Assembly (NCBI GenBank): GCA_964550175.1
Contig: CAZJXP010000001.1
Coordinates: forward strand, 186,001-250,000
DNA length: 64,000 nucleotides
DNA from: DSQK01 sp964550175
GTDB taxonomy: Archaea > Nanobdellota > Nanobdellia > Woesearchaeales > ARS49
Reading direction: 5' to 3'
The notes beneath the pieces were generated by a model. It was not told the origin of the DNA and searched no databases. It worked only from the letters and a program-made list of their open reading frames with translations. Within the stretch, counting starts at the first letter, position 1; each line of letters opens with the position of its first letter. Shown in pieces: positions 27,222-35,471 of the stretch. The translations under genes and the position numbers were made by a program.

Positions 27222-28171
27222 TTTTTCTTGGGCTCGACTATTTTCCAGGCACGGACGTTCGGGTCGGTCAACTTGTACGCGAGCGTGAACCTAACCAAGG
27301 TCGATTCCGTGTTGAGCTTCGCGAGGACGCTGTCCTTGTCCAATCGCGCAATCGGGTTGTCGGAAAGCGCACTCTCATCGACAACGACAAAAATATCATT
27401 GGTTGGGCAGCTCGAATAGCCGGCCGGCTCGGAAAGCGTGCTGATGAACGCGCTTTCGCACGCGAGCATGTGCAAGATTTCAACGGATTCAGCCTCGGAC
27501 TTCGTCTCGAACGCCTTCGTGAGCCAGAACTGCTCGACCGAGCTGGCGTCGCTCCATGACAGCGTCGTGCCTCGAGCGTCCGCATACTCGGTCGCGCACT
27601 CAAGACCTGAGGCGTCCTTGCCGCTGCGCAGCGCGCCAACAGCATACACCGCCGCGGCGGCCAAAATCAAGACTAATAGAATAGCAATCCATTTGCCAAG
27701 CCCCTTAGGCTCGTCATCATACGCCGGAGCCCCTCGAATGGGCTCAGACTTTGCTTCGGCCTTGCGAGGCTCGACCTTCTTCGGTTCGACCTTTGCGCGC
27801 TCGACTTTTCGCGGCTCGGGCCGGGTTTCGACCTTCTTCGGCTGCGGCTTGACCGCGACGACTTTCGGTTCGACCTTCTTGACTTCGGCTTTCTTCGGTT
27901 CCGGTTTCTTCGCTTCAATTTCAACTTTTTTCGCCGGAACAGGCCGTTCGACCTTCTTGACCGGCTCGATCTTAATCTCTTTCTTCACGGGCTCGATCTT
28001 AACAGGCTTCGGCTCGACTTTCGGTTCAATAACCGGAGCGGGCTTCGGCTCAGAAGACTTGGGAGCGTCGTCGGAAAGCTCGCGCCGGATCAAATCGTTG
28101 AAATCGTCGTCCAGCGAATGCTGATTAGGCTCGGGAGAATCGTCAATTACTGGCTTTCGTTTGTCTGCCAT
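27218..28171 (-). CDS. Single-pass membrane protein with Lys/Pro/Glu-rich cytoplasmic arm
   Basis: 317 residues. Residues about 40-150 are a low-complexity run of KxEPKK/KKVEPK units, like the extended spacer of TonB-type proteins, followed by one membrane helix (about 165-185) and an extracellular domain of about 130 residues with three cysteines. The charge pattern suggests the arm is cytoplasmic. No family recognised. Its promoter shares the TTTTAAAT palindrome at 28209 with the divergent GTPase gene. Confidence 0.75.
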   Translation of the reverse strand: MADKRKPVIDDSPEPNQHSLDDDFNDLIRRELSDDAPKSSEPKPAPVIEPKVEPKPVKIEPVKKEIKIEPVKKVERPVPAKKVEIEAKKPEPKKAEVKKVEPKVVAVKPQPKKVETRPEPRKVERAKVEPKKVEPRKAEAKSEPIRGAPAYDDEPKGLGKWIAILLVLILAAAAVYAVGALRSGKDASGLECATEYADARGTTLSWSDASSVEQFWLTKAFETKSEAESVEILHMLACESAFISTLSEPAGYSSCPTNDIFVVVDESALSDNPIARLDKDSVLAKLNTESTLVRFTLAYKLTDPNVRAWKIVEPKKK

Positions 28172-28208
28172 TAGCTCACCACTTTACTAAGTGGCGACGA
28201 AAGGGAGC

Positions 28209-28216
28209 ATTTAAAA
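28209..28216. promoter_or_regulatory. Shared divergent TATA box
   Basis: ATTTAAAA reads as a TATA box on both strands. Rightward it predicts a start near 28238, about 148 nt before the GTPase ATG. Leftward it predicts a start near 28188, just before the 317-aa gene. The long rightward leader holds the structured element at 28254-28385. Confidence 0.6.
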
Positions 28217-28253
28217 GGATTATGGTGATTCAGACGCACATTGATTGGAGGAT

Positions 28254-28385
28254 GGGCGAGCGGAGCTGGTCCGACGTCGTGAGCGCGAGAGAAGAGTCAA
28301 TTTCCTGTTCGCGGAGCGAACAGCAGCTGAACTGGTTCTCGAGCGCGAACGAGGAGGACTTTGCTCAAGCTTTGCCCAAAGCTTG
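28254..28385 (+). ncRNA. Structured leader/RNA element, copy B
   Basis: Non-coding stretch between the TATA box and the GTPase ATG, alignable with 52626-52763 (minus strand) at roughly three-quarters identity. Hairpin 2 is CTGTTCGC-GGA-GCGAACAG (28305-28323). In the other copy it is CTGTTTGC-GTA-GCAAACAG, so a C-G pair replaces T-A. Hairpin 3 (CAAGCTTTG-CC-CAAAGCTTG, 28366-28385) ends exactly at the start codon. Shared strings include TGGTCCGAC and AGGACTTTGCTCAAGC. Either a cis-acting leader or an independent small RNA. Confidence 0.6.
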
Positions 28386-29405
28386 ATGAACTTCGGAAAA
28401 CTCGGCAACGTCGAAACGGCGGATGAATACCTGAACATCGCGTTCAACCAGGCGAAAGAACACTCGGCTGAAATCGCGAAGAACCTCACGGGCAGCCCGT
28501 TCCAGCGCATGCAGCGACGCGAGCTGGACGCCATCAACGTCGTCCACAACGTGCTCATCAAGCACTTCATGACCATCCTGACGTCTTTTCCAAATATCCA
28601 AGAGCTCGATCCGTTTTATCGTGAACTGACGGCGTGCGTCGTCGACGTCGCGCAAGTGCGGCAGAGCTTAGGCGGAGTCAACTGGGCCGTGCACAGAATT
28701 AGAGAAATGTTCCAGGAATTCAACCAGAAGTTCCGCGGCAGCGGCAATGACTCGATGCTGCTGAAGCACAAGCGTGCGTACTACGGACGCGTCTCGAGCG
28801 TCGTCAAGAAATTGAAGACTGATTTTATGTTTCTGAATGAAGCTCGCAGAGCGATGAAAGAGTTGCCGTCATTCAAGACGTCAATTCCGACCATCGTCAT
28901 CGCGGGACTGCCGAACGTCGGCAAAAGCACCCTTTTGAAAGCGTTGACCGGCAGCGCCCCGGCCATCGCGGACTATCCGTTCACGACCAAAAGCATGATG
29001 CTCGGATATATGACCCACAACGACAAGAAGTGGCAAGTCATCGACACGCCCGGGTTGTTGGACAGACCGATCGCGAAGCGAAACACCATCGAGAAACAGG
29101 CCGCGCTCGCGCTGAAGCATCTCGCGACCGTCGTCGTGTTCGTCATCGACCCGACGGAGGCCTGCGGCTTCCCGCTCGCGGAACAGAAAAACTTGCTGAA
29201 AGAAATCGCGAAAACGCTCGAAGTTCCCGTCGTCATCGCGCTCAACAAGTCCGATCTCGCGACGAAAGAGCAATTAAGCGACGCGACCGAGCGCAGCCAA
29301 CACCTCGCCCAGATTTCCGCGAACAATGAGGAAGGCATCAAGGAGTTAATCACCTTGATCGCGAAAGCGATTCCGCCGAAAGTCGAGCAGCCTAAAACGC
29401 AATAG
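28386..29405 (+). CDS. NOG1-family GTPase
   Basis: 339 residues: an N-terminal helical domain (about 1-165), then a GTPase domain with G1 GLPNVGKST (about 174-182), FTTKS switch region, G3 DTPG and G4 NKSD, ending in a short helical tail. This is the layout of archaeal NOG1/Obg-class GTPases thought to act in large-subunit assembly. The ATG at 28386 is chosen because the upstream open frame from 28245 reads through the structured element. It overlaps the convergent 155-aa gene by 14 bases. Confidence 0.88.
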   Translation: MNFGKLGNVETADEYLNIAFNQAKEHSAEIAKNLTGSPFQRMQRRELDAINVVHNVLIKHFMTILTSFPNIQELDPFYRELTACVVDVAQVRQSLGGVNWAVHRIREMFQEFNQKFRGSGNDSMLLKHKRAYYGRVSSVVKKLKTDFMFLNEARRAMKELPSFKTSIPTIVIAGLPNVGKSTLLKALTGSAPAIADYPFTTKSMMLGYMTHNDKKWQVIDTPGLLDRPIAKRNTIEKQAALALKHLATVVVFVIDPTEACGFPLAEQKNLLKEIAKTLEVPVVIALNKSDLATKEQLSDATERSQHLAQISANNEEGIKELITLIAKAIPPKVEQPKTQ

Positions 29406-29859
29406 ATTTCTTTTCCAACTTATTGGCGATGTACCACAGGAATATCCCGAGCAAAATATAGACTATCGTCAACGCCTGCACCTTCGGGACGGCCTGGTCG
29501 AAATACAGCGTGATGAGCACGACAAGATCCTGAGGCATCGTTTTACCGATGATGGCCAAGAACGTGATCTTGCCGAACAGCATGAACAGGATGCCAATGA
29601 GCCCGGGGATGAGGGTTATCTTGCTCAGCGCGCGCAAAGCCTTGGACAACTTGCCCTTCTGCCAGACGTAGCCCAGGAAGCTCGCCAAAATCAGGACGAC
29701 CGCAAGCGTCAGAATCTTCGGGGACGTGCTGCCCGGCAGCGCGAGGAAATAAAGGAACGGAAACAACAACGTAAGTCCGGTTACGTAGATGCCGCCGAGA
29801 ATCCATTCAAGAACCAAATGCCCCACAAACGCGTGGAGCCGGGCATCCCTCTTTTTCAT
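29392..29859 (-). CDS. Small polytopic membrane protein
   Basis: 155 residues with about four hydrophobic segments (near 10-35, 46-65, 82-105, 125-148) separated by basic loops. No family recognised. The TATA palindrome at 29880-29888 puts its transcription start at or near the ATG, so it is probably leaderless. Its 3' end overlaps the convergent GTPase gene. Confidence 0.7.
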   Translation of the reverse strand: MKKRDARLHAFVGHLVLEWILGGIYVTGLTLLFPFLYFLALPGSTSPKILTLAVVLILASFLGYVWQKGKLSKALRALSKITLIPGLIGILFMLFGKITFLAIIGKTMPQDLVVLITLYFDQAVPKVQALTIVYILLGIFLWYIANKLEKKSIAF

Positions 29860-29879
29860 AGCTCAGGCTAATGACCGAA

Positions 29880-29888
29880 CATTTAAAA
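29880..29888. promoter_or_regulatory. Shared divergent TATA box
   Basis: CATTTAAAA serves the exchanger gene to the right (ATG 29919) and, read on the other strand as TTTTTAAATG, the membrane protein to the left (ATG 29859, about 25 bases away). The same arrangement occurs at 28209. Confidence 0.55.
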
Positions 29889-29918
29889 AGATTGCTCATT
29901 GCTAGAGAATGAAGAAAG

Positions 29919-30869
29919 ATGGTGTTCGAACAACTAGCCATATTCATCCTCGCATCAGTAGGGCTCGTCATCTTCGGCGCGCTGCTCGTGCGAACCATCC
30001 TGAAACTGGCGGAATTCCTCCGCATGAGCGAGTTCGTTGTGGCGTTTTTGATACTGGCCGTCGCGACGTCCCTTCCTGAGCTGTTCATCGGAATCCAGTC
30101 CGCGTTGGCTGGAACTCCCGAAATTTCTTTAGGCAACGTCATCGGCAGCAACATCATCGATTTGTCGCTCGTTGGCGGGCTGATCATTTTGCTTTCGCGC
30201 GGAATCAAAATCACCGAACGATTGGTGCGACGGGACGTCTGGATGATGGTCATCATCGCAACTATCCCCATTATTTTGATGCTTGTCGGACGGGAGTTGT
30301 CGCGGTTCGACGGGCTCATCCTCATCAGCACGTACGCAGGCTACCTCGCCTGGCTTTTCTTCGAGCGCAAAGGCAGCGTCAAGATGCGAGACCACGTCAA
30401 AAAATGGGAAGCCGTGTTCAACGTGTTCCTTTTCGTTGCGTGCGGATTCATCCTATACTTCACCGCAAACCTCATCGTCAGCTCGGGAACGTCGCTCGCG
30501 ATCAGTTTGGACCTTCCCGAAATTTTCATCGGCCTCATTTTCGTCGCGCTCGGGACGGCGTTGCCCGAATTGGTGTTCGGAACTCGCGCCGTGCTGGCCA
30601 AGCATCCGCAGCTCGCGATCGGCGATCTCGTCGGAGCGGTCATCGTCAACTCATTGCTCGTGACGGGAATCACCTCCATGATAACGCCGGTATCAACGAA
30701 CCTTGCGATCTATTTCACAAGCGCGGTCTTTCTCCTGTTCCTCGTCATATTGTTCGCCACGATGGCCAGCCGCAAAAAAGGATTCTCCTGGGAAGAGGGA
30801 ATCATCCTCGTCTTGTTCTACGTGCTGTTCCTCATCGTCGAACTGAACGTGCACGAGTTCTTCACATGA
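29919..30869 (+). CDS. Na+/Ca2+ exchanger family (CaCA) antiporter
   Basis: 316 residues with about ten membrane segments and the two inverted alpha repeats of the family. The first (about 46-78) contains AVATSLPELFIGI and ISLGNVIGSNIIDLS; the second (about 207-240) contains ALGTALPELVFGTR and LAIGDLVGAVIVNS. The paired PEL glutamates and G-S/A-x-x-x-N motifs form the cation site. It likely exports calcium or a similar cation across the cell membrane. The stop overlaps the next start by four bases. Confidence 0.93.
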   Translation: MVFEQLAIFILASVGLVIFGALLVRTILKLAEFLRMSEFVVAFLILAVATSLPELFIGIQSALAGTPEISLGNVIGSNIIDLSLVGGLIILLSRGIKITERLVRRDVWMMVIIATIPIILMLVGRELSRFDGLILISTYAGYLAWLFFERKGSVKMRDHVKKWEAVFNVFLFVACGFILYFTANLIVSSGTSLAISLDLPEIFIGLIFVALGTALPELVFGTRAVLAKHPQLAIGDLVGAVIVNSLLVTGITSMITPVSTNLAIYFTSAVFLLFLVILFATMASRKKGFSWEEGIILVLFYVLFLIVELNVHEFFT

Positions 30870-32074
30870 ATCTGATCGGCGACTTCCACATCCACGGCAA
30901 ATACGCGCGGGCGACGTCGAAAGATTTGACCATCCCGATGCTCGAAAAGTACGCGAAACTCAAGGGAGTTGACGTGATGGGCACGGGCGACGCCCAGCAT
31001 CCATTGTGGAAAAAACATTTGAAGGATTCTTTGACCGAGATTTCTGGTACTGGAATCTACCAGTCGAAAGGCGGGCAAAAATTTCTATTAACGACGGAGA
31101 TTTCATTCGCGTACACGCAAGGCGGAAAAGGACGACGGATTCACCTTGTGGTGTTGGCGCCGTCGCTCGAGATTGTGGACCAAATCGCGGAAGCGCTGCT
31201 GAAAAAAGGGCGCTTGGATTACGACGGACGGCCGATCTTCGGCATGAGCTGCATCGAATTCGTCGACCTGATGCGCTCGATCAGCCACGAGATCGAAATA
31301 ATTCCGGCGCACGCCTGGACGCCGTGGTTCGGAGTCTTCGGCTCGAAATCAGGATTTGATTCTTTGAAGGAATGTTTTGAGGAAAAGACAAAACACATTC
31401 ACGCAATTGAAACGGGAATGAGCTCAGACCCTTCGATGAACCATCGGCTTTCGCAGCTCGACGGAATTCAACTGGTTTCATTTTCGGACAGCCACTCGTT
31501 CTGGCCGTGGAGAATCGGGCGCGAAGCGACGATGTTTGACGTCAAGAAAACGGATTACGATTCGATTGTTGCCGCGATACGAACGGGAAAAGGATTGACT
31601 CGAACGATTGAGACTGACCCCGGCTACGGCATCTATCATTTCGACGGGCACAAGGACTGCGGGGTTTCGTATTCTCCTGAAGAGTCGAAAAAACGGAAAG
31701 GAATTTGTTCCAAGTGCGGTAAACAAGTGACGGTCGGGGTTGCTGCACGCATTGAGGAGTTAGCCGATAGACCTGAAGGATATTCTTTAAAGAACGCGAA
31801 GCCGCACGAGAACTTGATTCCACTCACGGAGTTAATTGCTGGTGTCTTAGGCTCCGGATTGGCGACGCAGAAAGTCTGGGCCGTCTACAACAAATTGTTA
31901 GCTTCTTTTCCAAACGAGTTCTACATTTTGCGGAACGCGACTCCGACCGAACTTAAAAAAATCGTTGATCAGAAATTTGTTGATATTATTTTGAAAAACA
32001 GACGGCAAGAGATTCAAGTTAAACCAGGTTACGATGGTGAATACGGCAAACCGTTAATTAACAAAGCAATCTAG
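30866..32074 (+). CDS. EndoQ-like PHP-domain DNA endonuclease
   Basis: 402 residues. A PHP metal-binding domain starts at the N-terminus (GDFHIHGKYARATSKDL; later TTEIS, IPAHAWTPWFG, FSDSH). A zinc-finger-like segment follows (DCGVSYSP, then GICSKCGKQVTVGV), then a helical C-terminus resembling nucleic-acid-binding helix-hairpin domains. This order matches endonuclease Q, which nicks 5' of deaminated bases in archaea. The ATG overlaps the exchanger stop. The longer frame starting at 30404 lies out of frame over the exchanger and is an artefact. Confidence 0.85.
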   Translation: MNLIGDFHIHGKYARATSKDLTIPMLEKYAKLKGVDVMGTGDAQHPLWKKHLKDSLTEISGTGIYQSKGGQKFLLTTEISFAYTQGGKGRRIHLVVLAPSLEIVDQIAEALLKKGRLDYDGRPIFGMSCIEFVDLMRSISHEIEIIPAHAWTPWFGVFGSKSGFDSLKECFEEKTKHIHAIETGMSSDPSMNHRLSQLDGIQLVSFSDSHSFWPWRIGREATMFDVKKTDYDSIVAAIRTGKGLTRTIETDPGYGIYHFDGHKDCGVSYSPEESKKRKGICSKCGKQVTVGVAARIEELADRPEGYSLKNAKPHENLIPLTELIAGVLGSGLATQKVWAVYNKLLASFPNEFYILRNATPTELKKIVDQKFVDIILKNRRQEIQVKPGYDGEYGKPLINKAI

Positions 32075-32325
32075 CTCTTTTTAAGAAGCACACCATACCG
32101 CTGACGACCGATATCGTGCGTCGGTTGAACGACAACTCGGTCGCCTTCCCGAACCGAATCATAAACGCGCCGCATGGCCGAATCAAGATTGTTTCGTTCA
32201 ACAAGCAACGAATGTTTGCTTGAATATCTGACCATCATAACTGCGTCAGAACGGGCCACAACTGCGACTTCGCGAGGCACACGCTGGTCCGGCGCAATCG
32301 CTCTAGCTAGTTGTCCGATGTCCAT
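32071..32325 (-). CDS. Small hypothetical protein
   Basis: 84 residues, soluble, with EVAVVARSDAVMMVRYS and a basic C-terminus (RRVYDSVREGDRVVVQPTHD) suggesting a small beta barrel or nucleic-acid-binding protein. No family recognised. The ATG at 32325 is preferred over an in-frame GTG six bases earlier. The stop overlaps the convergent EndoQ-like gene by four bases. Confidence 0.6.
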   Translation of the reverse strand: MDIGQLARAIAPDQRVPREVAVVARSDAVMMVRYSSKHSLLVERNNLDSAMRRVYDSVREGDRVVVQPTHDIGRQRYGVLLKKS

Positions 32326-32394
32326 CTTCACTCACAATAGAGGGTGGTTTTGACCCCTTTAAAAGGGTTATGGAGGATGAGTTTGATACTTCTG

Positions 32395-32500
32395 TTTTCC
32401 CCAGCCACCTTTTTACCGCCACGTTTTGAAGAGTCGTTACGTTTAGAGCTCTCATGATACTAAAACTACTGCAAAATCTGCCGGGGAAAGCCAACGTCAG
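32395..32500 (-). repeat. Dispersed CGGTAAAAAGT element, copy 3
   Basis: Minus-strand copy with CCCCGGCAGATTTTGCAGT on the left, TAAACGTAACGAC in the centre and GTGGCGGTAAAAAGGTGG then CTGGGGAAAAC on the right (core 32409-32420). It lies between the divergent 32071 and Pop5 genes. Confidence 0.75.
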
Positions 32501-32620
32501 GGCAGCAATTCCTTCACTATTCCCCTACGAAACCTTTTTATAGCCTTCCCTATAATTTAGTCTAAACGAGAGAAAGGACGCGATATAGGGCTCTTTTCTC
32601 ATCCAGGGTTGGATGGGGTC

Positions 32621-32965
32621 ATGCAAAAGCTCAAACCAGTAATGCCGAGTCTGAGGGAACGTCAGCGGTATGTAGCGTTTGAGGTGCTTTCTTCAATCCA
32701 ACTTGACGCCTCAAGCGTCTCACAGGCAATCAAGAACGCAGTGCTCCAATTTGTCGGCGAGCATGGTTTGGCCGAAATGGGCCTGATCATGCTCAAGGAA
32801 ACCTTCGCGAACAACAAAGGCGTGGCTCGTTGCAGCCACAACACGCTCGACACGCTGAAAGCAAGTTTTGCGTTCATCAAAGACATCAACGGCCACGCCG
32901 TCACGGTGCGCAGCCTGCGCGCGAGCGGGGCGTTGCACCTCGCGACAAAAGCATCACAGTCATAA
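32621..32965 (+). CDS. rnp2: RNase P protein subunit Pop5 (Rnp2)
   Basis: 114 residues, typical Pop5 length. RERQRYVAFEVLSS, IKNAVLQFVGEHGLAEMGLI, NNKGVARCSHNTLDTLKASF and the end of the RNA-recognition-like fold (INGHAVTVRSLRASGAL) mark the family. It forms the catalytic-core protein complex of RNase P for tRNA 5' processing. The ATG at 32621 is preferred to an in-frame TTG at 32609. As in many archaea it leads the proteasome/exosome operon. Confidence 0.9.
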   Translation: MQKLKPVMPSLRERQRYVAFEVLSSIQLDASSVSQAIKNAVLQFVGEHGLAEMGLIMLKETFANNKGVARCSHNTLDTLKASFAFIKDINGHAVTVRSLRASGALHLATKASQS

Positions 32966-33003
32966 CGACACAAGCGATATAAAATAACATAAGGTGAGTG
33001 AAG

Positions 33004-33243
33004 ATGGAAAAATCAGAAAACAAGATAGGATATACGAACAGCAAGCCCGCATTTTACACGAACGGCAAAACATCTCAGTTGGCCCGACGCCGAATTGAGT
33101 ATGAGCAGCTCCTAAGTAAAGGAGACAATGCGGACATCCTTTCACGGGATGGAGCCTATGAAAAGCTGGCAGGCATCGACGCGAAACCCGCCCCTAAGGA
33201 ACCAGCCAAGGAAAATGACGGCAGCATCGACGCACTCGTCTGA
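33004..33243 (+). CDS. Small hypothetical protein between Pop5 and proteasome alpha
   Basis: 79 residues, hydrophilic and lysine-rich, with an ordered-looking middle (GKTSQLARRRIEYEQLLSK, then AYEKLAGI) and a Pro/Lys/Asp tail. No family recognised and no zinc-binding cysteines. An in-frame GTG lies two codons upstream (32998). Co-directional and close to its neighbours, so it is probably an operon member. It may be specific to this lineage. Confidence 0.65.
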   Translation: MEKSENKIGYTNSKPAFYTNGKTSQLARRRIEYEQLLSKGDNADILSRDGAYEKLAGIDAKPAPKEPAKENDGSIDALV

Positions 33244-33262
33244 TTAACGGAGGAAACAAACC

Positions 33263-34006
33263 ATGGCCAAAGAGGAAAACATGCAGCCGATGATCCATCA
33301 GCAGATGGGCTACGACCGCGCTATCACAATGTTCAGCCCGGACGGAAGACTCCTCCAAGTTGAATACGCGAAGAAGACCGTCCGTCAGGGCTCGACCGCA
33401 ATAGGCATGGTCTGCACCGATGGCGTGCTTCTCGTCGCGGACAAGCGCATCGTGGACAAGCTCATCATCCCGGAAAGCGTCGAAAAGATTTTCCAGATTG
33501 ATGACCACATCGCAGCGACTGCATCGGGAATCCTCTCAGACGCGCGCGTTCTCGTTGAACGGGCGCAGGTCAAGGCGCAACAGCACCGCGTCACGTACGA
33601 CACGCCGATCGACACGAGCACCATCGTCAAGGACGTTTCGGCTCTCTGTCAGATCTGCACGCAGTCAGGCGGACTCCGACCGTTCGGAGTGAGCTTGATT
33701 GTCGCAGGCGTCGACAACGACGGACCGAAGCTGTTCGAAACAGATCCGACGGGCATCTTTTTCCAGTTCAAGGCCACCGTCATCGGCGAAGGCGAGACCG
33801 AAATCGAGGAAATCCTCAACAAGGAATACACCGAACGATTGAGCATCCAAGACGGGCTGGCGCTGACGCTCAACGCATTGAGCAAAGTCCTCGACAAGAA
33901 CTTCAACGTCGAGCGAGTCGACGCGGCATTCATCTCGACCAAGGACAAGAAATTGGTCAAGTTCAAGCGCGCCGACATCGAGAAAGCCCTCAGGGGAAAG
34001 AAGTAA
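33263..34006 (+). CDS. psmA: Proteasome alpha subunit
   Basis: 247 residues. The alpha-subunit signature GYDRAITMFSPDGRLLQVEY, GSTAIGM, DGVLLVADKR, KIFQIDDHIAATASG and the LRPFGVSLIVAG block are all present. It forms the outer gating rings of the 20S proteasome. Ribosome-binding GGAGG precedes the ATG. The beta subunit is not in this window. Confidence 0.97.
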   Translation: MAKEENMQPMIHQQMGYDRAITMFSPDGRLLQVEYAKKTVRQGSTAIGMVCTDGVLLVADKRIVDKLIIPESVEKIFQIDDHIAATASGILSDARVLVERAQVKAQQHRVTYDTPIDTSTIVKDVSALCQICTQSGGLRPFGVSLIVAGVDNDGPKLFETDPTGIFFQFKATVIGEGETEIEEILNKEYTERLSIQDGLALTLNALSKVLDKNFNVERVDAAFISTKDKKLVKFKRADIEKALRGKK

Positions 34007-34027
34007 TCATATTGCAAAGGTGAACAC

Positions 34028-34759
34028 ATGGAAGCATTACAAATGAACGACAAGGCCGTCGTCGTGCCGGGCGATCTGATCGCCACCGGCATGGGCTACC
34101 TCCCGAGCAAGGGAGCGTACCGAGACGGCGACAAGGTCTACGCAAACCGCGTCGGACTCTTGAGCATCGAAGGAAAAGTGTTGAAGGTTGTCCCGCTCAC
34201 GGGCAACTACGAGCCGAAAATCGGCGACCGAGTCATCGGCCAAGTGAACGACGTCTTGTTCTCCGGCTGGCGAGTCGACCTGTTCGGCCCGTACAGCGCA
34301 GTCCTCGGCGTCAAGGAAGCCACCAGCGAATTCATCGGACGAGGAGCAAACCTCGCGGAACTGTTCGGCTTGGGCGACCTGATCGCGTGCAAGCTCGTGA
34401 ACGTCACCAGCCAGAAGCTCATCGACGTTTCTTTGCGAGGACAAGGCTTGCGGAAGCTCAAGGGCGGACGAACCATCCACGTGAACGCGGCGAAAGTCCC
34501 GCGCATCATCGGCAAAGATGGCTCGATGCTCAGCATGATCCAGCAGGCGACCGGCGCGACCATTGTCGTAGGAATGAACGGAATCGTCTGGATTGACGGC
34601 CCGCCCGAAGGCGAAGTCGTTGCGATCGAAACGATCCACAAAATCCAGGCAGACGCGCATCTGTCCGGCTTGACCAACAGCATCAAAGCATTCTTGTTCG
34701 AGAAGACGGGCAAGAAAGTCGAGCCCCACGCGATGCCGCAAGAACAAGGTGACTCCTAA
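34028..34759 (+). CDS. rrp4: Exosome RNA-binding cap subunit Rrp4
   Basis: 243 residues: an N-terminal domain (VVPGDLIATGMGYLPSKGAY), an S1 domain (about 60-135, GDRVIGQVNDVLFSGWRVDL) and a KH domain (about 145-215, VPRIIGKDGSMLSMIQQATG). It caps the archaeal exosome and feeds RNA to the Rrp41/Rrp42 ring. Its stop overlaps the rrp41 start by one base. SBDS, often between psmA and rrp4 in archaea, is absent here. Confidence 0.95.
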   Translation: MEALQMNDKAVVVPGDLIATGMGYLPSKGAYRDGDKVYANRVGLLSIEGKVLKVVPLTGNYEPKIGDRVIGQVNDVLFSGWRVDLFGPYSAVLGVKEATSEFIGRGANLAELFGLGDLIACKLVNVTSQKLIDVSLRGQGLRKLKGGRTIHVNAAKVPRIIGKDGSMLSMIQQATGATIVVGMNGIVWIDGPPEGEVVAIETIHKIQADAHLSGLTNSIKAFLFEKTGKKVEPHAMPQEQGDS

Positions 34760-35469
34760 TGCCATACACAAAACGATTCGACGGAAGAAAAGCCGACGAG
34801 ACGCGACCGATCGTCGCGAAAGTCGGCATCATCCCCCGCGCGGACGGAAGCGCAATGTTCCAGATCGGCAAGACCACCGCATTCGCGGCAGTCTACGGCC
34901 CCCGAACGTTGCACCCGAAGTGGATGCAGAACCCCAAGACGGGAGTTTTGCGCTGCGAATACAACATGTTGCCCTTCTCAGGCCACGGCGAACGAGTCCG
35001 ACCTGGCGGCGGACGACGAGCGCGAGAAATCGGCATGGTGACTGAAAACGCGTTGTTACCTGTGCTCGACCTCAAGGAATACCCGAACTCCGTCGTTGAC
35101 GTCTACATCGACTTGCCTCAGACTGATGCCGGCACGCGATGCGCAGGAATCTGCGCTGCCGCGATGGCCCTAGCTGACGCCGGCTTCGTCATGAAAGACA
35201 TGGTGGCTGCTGTAGCCGTTGGAAACGTCCAAGGAAGCATTGTTGCTGACTTGACGTATGACGAAGAACAGAACAAGACCGAAACCGAAGGCGTAGCCGA
35301 CATCCCGGTGGCGTTCATGCCGAACTCCGGCAAGTTGACGCTGCTCCAGATGGACGGAGACAACACGCGCGAAGCATTGAAACACGCGCTCACGCTCGGA
35401 CGAGAAGTCTGCAAGCGCATCGTGGCCGTGCAAAAGCAGGCCCTCCGCGACAAATACAAGGGTGACTAA
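34759..35469 (+). CDS. rrp41: Exosome catalytic subunit Rrp41
   Basis: 236 residues with the RNase PH fold. FDGRKADETRPIVAKVGIIP, GRRAREIGMVTENAL and IVADLTYDEEQ carry the phosphorolysis residues expected of Rrp41. It degrades RNA 3' to 5' with Rrp42 in the hexameric ring. Translationally coupled to rrp4. Confidence 0.95.
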   Translation: MPYTKRFDGRKADETRPIVAKVGIIPRADGSAMFQIGKTTAFAAVYGPRTLHPKWMQNPKTGVLRCEYNMLPFSGHGERVRPGGGRRAREIGMVTENALLPVLDLKEYPNSVVDVYIDLPQTDAGTRCAGICAAAMALADAGFVMKDMVAAVAVGNVQGSIVADLTYDEEQNKTETEGVADIPVAFMPNSGKLTLLQMDGDNTREALKHALTLGREVCKRIVAVQKQALRDKYKGD

Positions 35470-35471
35470 TC

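Noticed and set aside
28245..28385. N-terminal extension of the NOG1-type GTPase
   Set aside because: The extra 47 residues are Arg-rich and coincide with the structured element shared with 52626-52763.
30404..30865. N-terminal extension of the EndoQ-like gene
   Set aside because: It lies out of frame over the exchanger gene; the PHP domain starts at 30866.
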